From: Erysipelotrichaceae bacterium
GTDB taxonomy: Bacteria > Bacillota_I > Bacilli_A > Erysipelotrichales > Erysipelotrichaceae
NCBI GenBank assembly: GCA_017445225.1
Contig: JAFSUN010000014.1
Span: forward strand, 1-64,000
DNA length: 64,000 nucleotides
Direction of reading: 5' to 3'
Below are positions 44,232-52,727 of the stretch, piece by piece. Each line of letters starts with the position of its first letter. The first letter of the stretch is position 1. Under the pieces are notes generated by a model. The model saw only the letters and a program-made list of their open reading frames with translations. It was not told where the DNA came from and made no database searches. A program made the translations under genes and the position numbers.

Positions 44232-44833
44232 CTTCAATCTTCCTGGCGGTCATGCTGGCCATTGTCCATCGTCAGTATAACCGGACCAGTAACGGTTTCT
44301 TCATGACCCTGGTCCTGATTCCCGTCATCGTCCAGACGGTCCTGATGCTGGTCAACGGCAACAGCGGTACCGGAATTGCCGTAGCCGGGGCCTTCTCCCT
44401 GGTGAAATTCCGCAGCCGCCAGCTGAAGGAGGAAGAGATCGCCGTGATCTTTACCGCCGTCGCCATCGGCCTGGCCACTTCGAGCGGTTATCTGGCCATC
44501 GCTGCCCTTTTTACCCTCATTGCCGCTCTGCTGCTGTTTTTACTGCACCGCTTTGCCGGCAGTGCCCTTAATTCCAATCATCTGCTGCTGAAGGTGTCCG
44601 TACCTGAAGGCCTCAACTATCTGGAAGTCTTCAGGGATGTCTTCACCGATTATGCCTCTCAGTATGAACTCATCAATGTCAAGACTACCAACATGGGCTC
44701 CCTCTTCTCCCTCACCTATGACGTGGTACTGCTTGATCCCGAGAAGAAGCAGCAGTTCATCGATGATCTGCGGATCAGAAACGGGAATCTGGAGATCTCC
44801 CTTGGTCTGTTCCCGGAAGCATATAACCAATAA
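44165..44833 (+). CDS. DUF4956 membrane protein, partner of the VTC protein
   Basis: A 222-residue protein with about four hydrophobic helices in the first 140 residues, including the conserved GTGIAVAGAFSLVKFRSRQLKEEEIAVIF region (residues about 60-90) that marks DUF4956. A soluble C-terminal domain follows (about 140-222, VSVPEGLNYLEVFRDVF). AGGAGG lies nine bases upstream of the ATG, inside the VTC gene, so the 67-base overlap is real and implies coupled translation. It probably anchors the VTC enzyme at the membrane or forms a channel for its product, as inferred from the pairing. Confidence 0.88.
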   Translation: MSQLFTSVYSEFNITAYLLCTLASIFLAVMLAIVHRQYNRTSNGFFMTLVLIPVIVQTVLMLVNGNSGTGIAVAGAFSLVKFRSRQLKEEEIAVIFTAVAIGLATSSGYLAIAALFTLIAALLLFLLHRFAGSALNSNHLLLKVSVPEGLNYLEVFRDVFTDYASQYELINVKTTNMGSLFSLTYDVVLLDPEKKQQFIDDLRIRNGNLEISLGLFPEAYNQ

Positions 44834-44850
44834 GAAATTTCATGCAAAGG

Positions 44851-44872
44851 AAAAACGGCCGCGGCCGATTTT
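44851..44872. terminator. GC-palindrome hairpin between converging genes
   Basis: AAAA-CGGC-CGCG-GCCG-A-TTTT (NotI-containing palindrome) with A- and T-runs on the two sides, placed between the DUF4956 gene and the converging coiled-coil gene. The stem is short, so efficiency is uncertain. Confidence 0.6.
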
Positions 44873-44888
44873 CTTCATGAATTAATCA

Positions 44889-45515
44889 CTATCTTTTCTT
44901 AAAGAAACCCTTGATGGTATCGGCCAGATCGCCGGCAGCCTCCGAGATGTTCTCACCGATGCGGACAACATCCTTCTTATCAAACTTGCCGTCATCACCG
45001 AGAATAGCCTTGCCCAGGCCGCTTTCCTTAAACTTCTCAGCGCCTTCCTGGGCTTTCTCCCGAACCTTCTCTGAGCCTTCAGCCACGGCCTTCTTAACGT
45101 TATCGGCGGCTTCGGAAGCCTTCTCCATCACGACGGCCCGCTTTTCACTGATGTCGGATTCAATGCCCATGCGGGTCTGATCAAGTTTCCTGATCTCCTT
45201 GTCCATGTCCTGACGGACCTTCTGATAGTTCTTGTTGGGTTCCAGCGTCAGTTCAATCTTCTCCTCTTCCTTCTTACGTCCGGCCCCGTATTTCTTATCA
45301 AAATCAGCACGGGCCTTGTCAGCGAGTTCCATGTTCTCGAACTTCAGCTGGGTAACGCTTTCGCGGTTCAGCTCATTGACCTCCTGTTCAAAGGATTCGG
45401 CAGTCTTCTGCAGATCCTCCAGTTCATCGGTCAGCTTCTGAACCGTGTCACTCAGTTTCTCTGACTGCTCATTGAGCAGCTTTTCGGTTTCTTTCGCAAT
45501 GTCCTTATTATCCAT
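44889..45515 (-). CDS. Coiled-coil protein of unknown function
   Basis: A 208-residue soluble, highly charged protein (rich in E, K, D and A), without signal peptide or membrane helix. Residues 5-75 are predicted by eye to form a long coiled coil (heptad-like LLNEQSEKLSDTVQKLTDEL). A second helical part runs from about 100 to 175, with amphipathic 11-residue-type repeats (EKASEAADNVKKAVAEGSEK) like those of LEA/apolipoprotein-like or stress proteins. The C-terminus ends with AAGDLADTIKGFFKKR. I recognise no family. A good ribosome site is not obvious (AGAGGTAAGAAA before the ATG). It may be a structural or stress-related protein; no function can be given. Confidence 0.7.
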   Translation of the reverse strand: MDNKDIAKETEKLLNEQSEKLSDTVQKLTDELEDLQKTAESFEQEVNELNRESVTQLKFENMELADKARADFDKKYGAGRKKEEEKIELTLEPNKNYQKVRQDMDKEIRKLDQTRMGIESDISEKRAVVMEKASEAADNVKKAVAEGSEKVREKAQEGAEKFKESGLGKAILGDDGKFDKKDVVRIGENISEAAGDLADTIKGFFKKR

Positions 45516-45545
45516 TTTCTTACCTCTTTACTAAATTATATATCG

Positions 45546-45570
45546 AAAAAAAGTGGCTTAGCCACTTTTT
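45546..45570 (-). terminator. Terminator after the M18 aminopeptidase gene
   Basis: On the minus strand AAAAGTGGC-TAA-GCCACTTTT followed by TTTCG. It starts directly after the stop codon at 45572. Confidence 0.92.
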
Positions 45571-45571
45571 A

Positions 45572-46945
45572 TTACATTTCCTTGCAGAATACCACGTAGG
45601 CATTCTTGGCTTCGAAGACGTCAACCTTGCTGGTGACTTCCCACGGTGCGTGCATGTTCTGAACACCGACACCGCTGTCGATCACCTGCATGTTGTACTT
45701 GGCCATGATGTAGGCGATGGTTCCGCCGCCGCCTTCGTTGACACGGCCGATCTCGGCAGTCTGCCAGGAGATCTTGTTGTCGTCCCAGATCTTTCTGATC
45801 CTGGCGATGTATTCCGGGTTGGCATCGTTGCTGCCGCCCTTGCCGCGGGAACCGACATACTTGTTGATGGTGATGCCGTGACCGAAGAAGCAGGTATTCT
45901 TCATTTCGTTGACCTGCGGATAGTTCGGGTCATAGGCTGCGGAGACATCGCTTGACAGCATGCAGCTGTTGGCCAGACATCTTCTCATCTTCAGATCGCT
46001 GTAGCCGCCGGTCAGTTCAATGAGTTCAGCGACGACGTTTTCATAGAAATAGGACTGCATTCCCGTGGCACCGATGGAGCCGACTTCTTCCTTGTCGACC
46101 AGCATGCAGGAAACGGTCTTTTCCGGGTTTTCAATTTCCATCATTGCCATTAAGGAAGTATAGGCACAGACGCGGTCATCCTGGCCGTAGCCCATGACCA
46201 TGCTGGCATCCAGACCGTAGTCCCTGGCTTCGCCGGCCGGAACAACTTCGATCTCGGCGGACAGGAAATCAGCTTCCTCAATGTCATACTTCTTCTTCAA
46301 GAGCTTCAGGATGTTGGCCTTGACGGCATCCTTCTCCTCGCCTTCCAGCGGGATGGAGCCGACGGTGACGTTGAGATCCTCACCTTCGATGACCTCATAG
46401 GCCTTCTTCTGCATCTGCTTGCCGGCCAGATGGATCAGCAGGTCGGAAATGCCGACGACCGGATCCTTCGGATTTTCACCGATGACTACGTTGACAACGG
46501 AACCGTCCTTCTTGCAGACAACGCCGTGCAGAGCCAGCGGAATGGTTACCCACTGATAGGACTTGATGCCGCCGTAGTAATGGGTATCCAGCAGGGCAAT
46601 GTCATGATCCTCATAGAAAGGATTCTGCTTGATGTCGATACGCGGTGAGTCGATGTGGGCACCGAGGATGTTCATGCCCTTTTCCATCGGCTGCTTGCCG
46701 ATGATGAACAGAGCCAGGTCCTTGCCCATGTTATTGAGATATACCTTATCTCCCGGATTCAGCTTCCGGCCGCTGTCGATGTAGTCATTGACGTTCTTGA
46801 AACCGTGGGCTTCGGCAATTTCGATTCCTCTTCTGACGCATTCCCTTTCGGTCTTGCAGTCGGAAATGAACTTACGGTATCCTTCCGTAAAGTTGAAGAG
46901 ATCCTTTCTCTCCTTCTTGTTGTACTTCTTCCAGGCGTTTTCCAT
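45572..46945 (-). CDS. Aminopeptidase, M18 family
   Basis: A 457-residue cytoplasmic zinc aminopeptidase (aspartyl/aminopeptidase I type, forming large tetrahedral oligomers). Metal and catalytic motifs are visible: GAHIDSPRID (His and Asp), LVDKEEVGSIGATG (the Glu pair and bridging residue), and FFGHGITINKY near SRGKGGSNDANPEY (C-terminal His region). Length matches the family. AGAGGAG precedes the ATG. It begins 4 bases after thrS and ends before a strong terminator, so it shares the thrS T-box transcript. Confidence 0.93.
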   Translation of the reverse strand: MENAWKKYNKKERKDLFNFTEGYRKFISDCKTERECVRRGIEIAEAHGFKNVNDYIDSGRKLNPGDKVYLNNMGKDLALFIIGKQPMEKGMNILGAHIDSPRIDIKQNPFYEDHDIALLDTHYYGGIKSYQWVTIPLALHGVVCKKDGSVVNVVIGENPKDPVVGISDLLIHLAGKQMQKKAYEVIEGEDLNVTVGSIPLEGEEKDAVKANILKLLKKKYDIEEADFLSAEIEVVPAGEARDYGLDASMVMGYGQDDRVCAYTSLMAMMEIENPEKTVSCMLVDKEEVGSIGATGMQSYFYENVVAELIELTGGYSDLKMRRCLANSCMLSSDVSAAYDPNYPQVNEMKNTCFFGHGITINKYVGSRGKGGSNDANPEYIARIRKIWDDNKISWQTAEIGRVNEGGGGTIAYIMAKYNMQVIDSGVGVQNMHAPWEVTSKVDVFEAKNAYVVFCKEM

Positions 46946-46949
46946 AGTG

Positions 46950-48806
46950 TTACTCCTCTCCCTCTGGGTTCAGCAGCTTTTCAGCGACTTCCCGGTGCAT
47001 GGCAGCCAGGAAATCGCTGACAGACATGGTGAGCTGCTGTTTCTGACCATGCCGACGGATGGTGACCAGGTCATTCTGGACTTCATTATCGCCGATGACG
47101 ACCTGAATGGTGACCTTCTTGACCTGCGCTTCTCTTACACGATAGCCAAGTTTTTCGTTTCTGTCATCTACTTTGACTCGGAATCCTTCAGCGGCCATTC
47201 TCCTGCACAGATCATAGGCAAAATCGGAATGGACATTGGGATTGACCGGAATGATGGTGAACTGTTCAGGTGCCAGCCATAACGGCAGGTTGCCCATGGT
47301 CTCTTCCAGCAAGAAGGCAATGAAGCGGTCCAGAGAACCCAGAATGGCTCGATGGATGACGACCGGGGTCTGCTTGTTGTTGTTTTCATCGATGTAGGTA
47401 AGTTCGAATCTTCTCGGTAACAGGAAGTCCAGCTGAATGGTGCTCAGTGCTACTTCGTTGCCGACGGCCGGCTGTACGAGAACGTCCAGTTTCGGTCCGT
47501 AGAAGGCCGCTTCACCGATGGCCTCGAAGTAATTGATGCCCAGATCGTCCAGAACGTTACGCAGGGAAGCCTCGGCGGAGTTCCACATTTCATCATCCGG
47601 GAAGTACTTTTCGGTATCAGCCGGATCTCTCAGAGACAGCCGGAAGGTATAATCCTTGAAACCGAAGTCGCGGTAGGTATCGAGGATCAGGTCAACGACA
47701 CCCTTGAATTCACTTTCGATCTGAGCCGGGGTACAGAAGATGTGGGAGTCATTCTGAGTAAAGCTCCTGGCTCTTTCAATGCCCTTGACGGCGCCCTGCG
47801 CCTCAAAGCGGAAGTCATTGGCGATCTCAGCGATCCTTAACGGCAGATCACGGTAGGAATGCATCCTTGATCCGTAGATGACCATGTGATGCGGGCAGTT
47901 CATCGGTCTTAAGACGTAGACATCGTCTTCCAGCTTGGAATCATCGATGTCCTTGAGGATGGCACCGAGAGTACGGTCACGGTTGCCTTCATTGATCTTG
48001 ACCATCGGAGCGAACATGTCAGCCTTATAGTGATCCCAGTGTCCGGAAGTCTTGTACAGATCGACGCTTCCCAGATCCGGGGTATGAACGTGCTTGTAGC
48101 CGCGGGCGATCTCCTTGTCGGTGATGTAATTGTTCAGGATCCGCCAGACGGTATAGCCGTTGGGCAGCCACATCGGCAGGCCCTTGCCGACCAGATCGCT
48201 GAGCATGAAGATGTCCATCTCCTTGCCGATCTTGCGGTGGTCTCTCTGCTTGGCTTCTTCCATGTATTTCAGATAGCCGTTGAGGTCTTCTTCGTTCTCA
48301 AAGCAGACACCGTAAACTCTCTGCAGCATCTTATTCTTGGCATCAGCCTTCCAGTAGGCTCCGGAAACCTTGGTGAGCTTGAAGTGCTTCAGAAACTTGG
48401 TATTTTCAACGTGCGGTCCCCGGCACAGGTCGGTGAAATCACCCTGACGGTAGCAGGAAATGACGACTTCATTCTCATCCATGTTGCTGATGAGGTCGAT
48501 CTTGTAGGGATCGTCCTTGAACATCTCCAGAGCGTCAGCCTTGCTGATTTCCTCTCTGACGATCTTCTTGGCGTCCTTGGCGCACTTCTTCATCTCCTTC
48601 TCGATCTTCGGCAGATCGGCTTCCTGAATGGCATCATCACCCAGATCGATGTCATAGTAGAAACCGTCGCTGATGACCGGTCCGACCCAGAACTTGGCAT
48701 GCGGATAGAGATGCTTGACAGCCTGAGCCAGCTGATGAGCACAGGAATGGTTCAGAACATTGAGTTGCGGATTTTCTTTCAGATTCATTTTACGGTAATT
48801 GATCAT
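46950..48806 (-). CDS. thrS: Threonyl-tRNA synthetase without the N-terminal TGS domain
   Basis: Charges tRNA-Thr. The 618-residue protein starts almost directly at the editing domain (NVLNHSCAHQLAQAV, HxxxH zinc motif at about residue 20), so the usual TGS domain of about 60 residues is missing. The editing domain continues with CRGPHVENT. The catalytic core has motif 2 in NDFRFEAQG, the zinc region MNCPHHMVIYGSR and motif 3 near AILGSLDRFIAFLLEE; the anticodon-binding domain is at the end. AAGGAG lies 7 bases before the ATG, and no in-frame upstream start exists between it and the T-box terminator. Regulation by the T-box leader is clear. Confidence 0.96.
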   Translation of the reverse strand: MINYRKMNLKENPQLNVLNHSCAHQLAQAVKHLYPHAKFWVGPVISDGFYYDIDLGDDAIQEADLPKIEKEMKKCAKDAKKIVREEISKADALEMFKDDPYKIDLISNMDENEVVISCYRQGDFTDLCRGPHVENTKFLKHFKLTKVSGAYWKADAKNKMLQRVYGVCFENEEDLNGYLKYMEEAKQRDHRKIGKEMDIFMLSDLVGKGLPMWLPNGYTVWRILNNYITDKEIARGYKHVHTPDLGSVDLYKTSGHWDHYKADMFAPMVKINEGNRDRTLGAILKDIDDSKLEDDVYVLRPMNCPHHMVIYGSRMHSYRDLPLRIAEIANDFRFEAQGAVKGIERARSFTQNDSHIFCTPAQIESEFKGVVDLILDTYRDFGFKDYTFRLSLRDPADTEKYFPDDEMWNSAEASLRNVLDDLGINYFEAIGEAAFYGPKLDVLVQPAVGNEVALSTIQLDFLLPRRFELTYIDENNNKQTPVVIHRAILGSLDRFIAFLLEETMGNLPLWLAPEQFTIIPVNPNVHSDFAYDLCRRMAAEGFRVKVDDRNEKLGYRVREAQVKKVTIQVVIGDNEVQNDLVTIRRHGQKQQLTMSVSDFLAAMHREVAEKLLNPEGEE

Positions 48807-48823
48807 AACGACTCTCCTTTGCT

Positions 48824-49036
48824 AAAAAATAAAGACGCCCCAGCATAAGGACGTCATAAACGCGGTACCACCTTAATTCATATTCAATGAATATGCACTC
48901 GAGACTGTAACGTCGTCACCGGGATCCTTTCCTAGGATCCTACTCGCAAGCGGTAAGGCAGTCATTCCGCAAATTCTTTTCACCGGCCAGAATTCTCTCT
49001 GATTAGTCTGAAAGCCTGTTGTCTTGGTCTTCGTAT
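48824..49036 (-). ncRNA. T-box riboswitch leader of thrS
   Basis: This fills the 309-base gap between thrS and the PPi-phosphofructokinase gene. On the minus strand the conserved T-box AAGGTGGTACCGCG (48861-48874) is followed by the terminator stem GACGTCC/GGGGCGTC (48834-48855) and TTTATTTTTT. Upstream lies a Stem I region whose base can form from CAAG/CTTG and AGGC/GCCT pairing. Two threonine codons lie on its 3' side, ACT in GAATGACTGCC and ACC in TTACCGC, and either may be the specifier. Uncharged tRNA-Thr would stabilise the antiterminator and switch thrS on. The start near 49036 is inferred from the promoter. Confidence 0.93.
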
Positions 49037-49042
49037 AGAATT

Positions 49043-49071
49043 ATTAAAAGCCTTTATCTGCCAAAAGTCAA
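49043..49071 (-). promoter_or_regulatory. Promoter of the T-box-thrS transcript
   Basis: TTGACT (49066-49071) and TTTAAT (49043-49048) with a 17-base spacer on the minus strand. It begins directly after the terminator of the preceding gene. Confidence 0.8.
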
Positions 49072-49073
49072 CC

Positions 49074-49104
49074 CAAAAAAAGCACTGCAGCGTTACTGCA
49101 GTGC
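49074..49104 (-). terminator. Terminator after the PPi-phosphofructokinase gene
   Basis: On the minus strand GCACTGCAG-TAACG-CTGCAGTGC, a perfect 9-bp stem, followed by seven Ts. Confidence 0.95.
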
Positions 49105-49115
49105 GGATCGGATAA

Positions 49116-50774
49116 CTATTCCTTTTCCAGAGAAAGCGTGATGGTCGGAATGTCACAGACTTCCGCCGGTCCGTAGTACTGGATGGCACCTGGATAGGTG
49201 TAGCAGGTTTCCACCGCCCACTGTTCCCGGTTGGCGCAGAAGTAGGCAAACGGCTTGCCGTCCAGTTCAACAAGAGCCTTTCTGATGACCGGCTTGTCCT
49301 CGCCGTTTCTTCTTTCGATGTTCATCATCTTGGTGATCGGCATGCCGCCGGCTACCCACTGTTCGGCCGGCTTGGCCAGGTTGGAAACCTTGGAGAGGTA
49401 TCCGGTATAGCCGTACTGGATCAGCATGCAGGCATTGTAGCCCAGTGAATAGCAGTAGTCAGCGTCGAAATTGCTCGGGAAGGCGCATCTGCCTTCATAA
49501 CCGAAGAAGTGATGCTGAGCGGAGAACTTGCCCTTGTAGGTTCCGGCCTTCTTTCTTCTGGCCAGCTCCTCCTTGACCATGGCTGAGAACAGTTTCTCGG
49601 ATTCGATCAGGGATACCTGAACGTTACCATGCGGGTCTCTTTCCAGGAATAACTGCTGCTGGATGCCGACAGGCAGCTGAGCAAAGACCTTCATTGATTC
49701 GGCACTGATGCCCTTTCTGATGAATTCATACTTTTCATCCCAGCTTCCCAGGGCGTTGAATTCCTCGGTCCTCTTGCCGGCGAGCAGTTCGTTGATCTCT
49801 CTGATCAGAACGGAGAATTCCGGGATGAATTCCACGATGCCTTCCGGAATGATGGCAACGCCGAAGTTATTGCCGTTATTGGCTCTGGCATTGACCGAAT
49901 CGGCGATGTAATTGGTGATGTCGGAAAGTGACATCTTTCTGGCTGCTACTTCCTCACCGACCAGACAGATGTTGGGCTGGGTCTTCAAGGCGCACTCCAG
50001 AGCGACATGGGAAGCGGAACGGCCCATGACCTTGATGAAATGCCAGTACTTCTTGGCACTGTTGGCATCTCTCTCAATGTTGCCGATCAGTTCACTGTAG
50101 GTCTTGGTGGCGGTATCGAAACCGAATGAACATTCAATGTCTTCGTTCTTCAGGTCACCGTCGATGGTCTTCGGACAGCCGATTACCTGGATGCCGGTAT
50201 TGTGCGCGGCAAAGTATTCAGCCAGAACGGCAGCGTTGGTATTGGAGTCATCACCGCCGATGATGACGATGGCATTGATGCCGTGCTTCTTGCAGACATC
50301 ATAGGCTACCTGGAACTGTTCAGGAGTTTCCAGCTTGGTACGGCCGGAACCGATGATGTCAAAGCCGCCGGTATTGCGGTACTGATCGATGAATTCATCA
50401 TCGAAGACGACATATTTGTCTTCCAGGATGCCGCTGGGGCCGCCCTTGAAGCCATACAGGACATTATCCTTATTGGTGGCTTTTAAGGCATCGTACAGGC
50501 CGCAGACAACGTTGTGTCCGCCCGGAGCCTGTCCGCCGGAAAGGATAACACCGACTACCTGCCTGCGGGCCGGGGCGGTATTGGTTCCCTTTTCAAAGGT
50601 GATCTCCGGCTTGCCGTAGGTGTTGGGGAATAATTCACGGATCTTTTCCTGGTCAGCAACGGAAGCCGTTGCCTCACCGGTCTTTACACTGATTTCCTGG
50701 ATGCCGTTTCTCAGCATGCCCGGAAGTTTAGGTTCATACTTGTATCTGGCGATCTGCAGCGGTGATAGTTTCAT
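49116..50774 (-). CDS. pfp: Pyrophosphate-dependent phosphofructokinase (long form)
   Basis: Interconverts fructose 6-phosphate and fructose 1,6-bisphosphate using pyrophosphate, reversibly, in the cytoplasm. I choose the ATG at 50774 ([15 protein letters not shown], 552 residues) because AAGGAG is 8 bases upstream; the ATG at 50780 is too close to it. Motifs: [19 protein letters not shown] at the start of the fold, GGDDSNTNA (Asp where ATP enzymes have Gly) and PKTIDGDL (Lys in place of Gly), both marks of pyrophosphate use. [31 protein letters not shown] and [13 protein letters not shown] follow. Size fits the plant-beta/spirochaete-like long group. Possible -10 TATATT at 50802-50807. Confidence 0.94.
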   Translation of the reverse strand: MKLSPLQIARYKYEPKLPGMLRNGIQEISVKTGEATASVADQEKIRELFPNTYGKPEITFEKGTNTAPARRQVVGVILSGGQAPGGHNVVCGLYDALKATNKDNVLYGFKGGPSGILEDKYVVFDDEFIDQYRNTGGFDIIGSGRTKLETPEQFQVAYDVCKKHGINAIVIIGGDDSNTNAAVLAEYFAAHNTGIQVIGCPKTIDGDLKNEDIECSFGFDTATKTYSELIGNIERDANSAKKYWHFIKVMGRSASHVALECALKTQPNICLVGEEVAARKMSLSDITNYIADSVNARANNGNNFGVAIIPEGIVEFIPEFSVLIREINELLAGKRTEEFNALGSWDEKYEFIRKGISAESMKVFAQLPVGIQQQLFLERDPHGNVQVSLIESEKLFSAMVKEELARRKKAGTYKGKFSAQHHFFGYEGRCAFPSNFDADYCYSLGYNACMLIQYGYTGYLSKVSNLAKPAEQWVAGGMPITKMMNIERRNGEDKPVIRKALVELDGKPFAYFCANREQWAVETCYTYPGAIQYYGPAEVCDIPTITLSLEKE

Positions 50775-50821
50775 TTTCATTTCTCCTTATTACTCACTAT
50801 TAATATACTACTACATTTCCC

Positions 50822-50855
50822 AAAAAACGGAAAGCAAGCTTTAGCTTCCCTTCCG
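50822..50855 (-). terminator. Terminator after the pentapeptide-repeat gene
   Basis: On the minus strand CGGAAgggAAGC pairs with GCTTgcTTTCCG around TAAA, followed by TTTTTT. It closes the pfkA-pyk-M29-pentapeptide run. Confidence 0.85.
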
Positions 50856-50865
50856 CATTCTTTCA

Positions 50866-51495
50866 TTAATCCTTAACCTCGATACCGAACAGGCTGACCA
50901 GTTCACTCGCCTGCCAGCGGGAGACCTTCAGACCACGGACGCTTTCCGCATCGGTGATCAGTCCGCTGATGTCACTGCTGGAGAGATCAGTCCCCTTCAG
51001 GCTGCAGCGGCACATCTCGGCCCTTTCCAGGTCGCAGCGTTCAAACTGCAGATGCTGCGTTTCCGCATTATTCAGATAGATCTGCCGACAGTCGCTGTCC
51101 TTAAACAGGAGCCGGTCAATGTGGCTCTGCGACAGGTTGGCCAGCTGACATTTGGAATTGATGATCTGCACGTCTTTCAGGCTGGCTTCGATGAAGGAAA
51201 TGCCGACCAGCCGGCAATCACGGAAGATCACCCGGCGGCATTGGCAGCCGTCAAAGGTCCGGTTGGAGAGGTCGCAGTTGCGGAACTCACAGTCGATCAG
51301 CGAAACACCGGTCATCCCGATCCGGCTGAAGTCGATGTGATCAAACAGACAGCTGTCAAAGGTAATGTCCCGCAGATTAAGGGCCTGTGCCGGATTTTCA
51401 CTGAACTCCCCATTGAGATAGTAGAACCGTTCATCAGTTTCGATGAACGGTTTTCTTTCTTCAATGTAGAGTTTGGGCTGAGCGATCCTTACCAT
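50866..51495 (-). CDS. Pentapeptide-repeat protein
   Basis: A 209-residue protein in which residues about 35-190 show the five-residue A(D/N)LXX-like periodicity (CLFDHIDFSRIGMTGVSLI, CDLSNRTFDGCQC, LERAEMCRCSLKGTDLSSSD). It should fold as a right-handed quadrilateral helix. It is rich in Cys (about twelve). No signal peptide is seen. Some relatives protect DNA gyrase from quinolones or toxins, but most have no known role. The ATG overlaps the M29 aminopeptidase stop (TGATG), so translation is coupled; it is the last gene of the glycolysis/peptidase run. Confidence 0.85.
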   Translation of the reverse strand: MVRIAQPKLYIEERKPFIETDERFYYLNGEFSENPAQALNLRDITFDSCLFDHIDFSRIGMTGVSLIDCEFRNCDLSNRTFDGCQCRRVIFRDCRLVGISFIEASLKDVQIINSKCQLANLSQSHIDRLLFKDSDCRQIYLNNAETQHLQFERCDLERAEMCRCSLKGTDLSSSDISGLITDAESVRGLKVSRWQASELVSLFGIEVKD

Positions 51496-52727
51496 CAGAC
51501 GACAAAGTTACCGTGGTCAAAGACCGTTACTTCGCTGCCGTCATGCCTGATGCCGGTAACGTGCATGTCTCTGGTTCCGAACATGAAGTCCACGTGATTG
51601 AGTGAACTGTTGCCGCCGACCTGAGCCAGTTCGCTTTCGTTCATCTCAATGCCGCCCTTGACATTCTCCGGATAACATCTGCCTAGGGCCAGATGGCAGG
51701 AGGCATTCTCATCAAACAGGGTGTTATAGAAGAGGATGTTGCTGCGGGAGATCGGTGAATCATAGGAGATCAGGGCTACTTCACCCAGATGTCTGGATCC
51801 CTCATCGGTCTCCAGCATGTCCTTCAGGGTATCGTACTCCTTCTCAGCTCCGTAATTGACGACGACGCCGTCCTTGAATTCAAACCAGAACCCTTCAATG
51901 ACCTTGCCGTTATGGCTTAATGGCTTGGAGGCAACGACCTTGCCATTGACGCCCAGCCGGTGCGGCATGCAGAAGCATTCCTCAGTCGGCATGTTCGGAT
52001 TGAAGAACACACCGTCAGGAGTCGTACAGCCGCCGCCTACCCAGATGTGATCCTTTACCAGATCGACATACAGATCGGTTCCCAGTTCGCTGACGAAATG
52101 CAGAGTTTTGAAATTGAATTCATTGAGAATGTCGCAATGCTCCATCAGTTCACGGTCATGGTTCTTCCATTCTTCAACCGGATCGTTATCATCGGTGATC
52201 CGAACGCTCATCAGAATGGCTTTTGTCAGTGCTTCAATGGCTTCCTCTTCTTCCAGATCCGGGAATACCAGTTTTGCCCAGCCGGCTGATGGCAGAGCGG
52301 CTACGCACCACTGTCCTTCGTTATTCATCGTATAGGACATGTAGGGAGCCATCTTCTTCATGTAAGCCATGCGGGACTGCTTCATCTTGGCGGGATCGAT
52401 GTCCTTTAACAGGCCGGGAGTACCGCTGTGAACGGAAAGATAGCAGGCCTTCTTCTCATGTTCCCGCCTGGTCCTTTCGGGAACCCAGTCCGGAACATCG
52501 GCCAGTACTTCCGCAGTCTCGTTTTCGTAGACCAGTTTGTTTACGATCTCATCGCTCCACTTTACTTCTACTTCTCCAGCCCCGGCTTCAAAGGCTTCCC
52601 TGACGCACATTCTGATGAACTCATAGTCCTTGACGGCCGCGTTGATCACCAGCAGCTGTCCCTTCTGAACATTGACTCCGGAACGGACGATCAGTCTGGC
52701 GTACTTCTCCATCAGTTCTTTTTTCAT
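51495..52727 (-). CDS. Aminopeptidase, M29 family
   Basis: A 410-residue cytoplasmic metallo-aminopeptidase of the AmpS/PepS/thermophilic T group, active on N-terminal residues of peptides. Features: LIVRSGVNVQKGQLLVINA at the N-terminus, then the metal-site segments NMPTEECFCMPHRLGVNGK (Glu ligand), GFWFEFKDGVVV, HLGEVALISYDSPI (His/Glu) and, near the C-terminus, SLNHVDFMFGTRDMHVTG (His, Asp). GAGG lies before the ATG, which overlaps the pyk stop by one base (TAATG). Confidence 0.93.
   Translation of the reverse strand: MKKELMEKYARLIVRSGVNVQKGQLLVINAAVKDYEFIRMCVREAFEAGAGEVEVKWSDEIVNKLVYENETAEVLADVPDWVPERTRREHEKKACYLSVHSGTPGLLKDIDPAKMKQSRMAYMKKMAPYMSYTMNNEGQWCVAALPSAGWAKLVFPDLEEEEAIEALTKAILMSVRITDDNDPVEEWKNHDRELMEHCDILNEFNFKTLHFVSELGTDLYVDLVKDHIWVGGGCTTPDGVFFNPNMPTEECFCMPHRLGVNGKVVASKPLSHNGKVIEGFWFEFKDGVVVNYGAEKEYDTLKDMLETDEGSRHLGEVALISYDSPISRSNILFYNTLFDENASCHLALGRCYPENVKGGIEMNESELAQVGGNSSLNHVDFMFGTRDMHVTGIRHDGSEVTVFDHGNFVV

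Noticed and set aside
44857-44868. NotI-containing palindrome CGGCCGCGGCCG as a special recombination or attachment site
   Set aside because: With its flanking A- and T-runs it is better explained as a convergent terminator.
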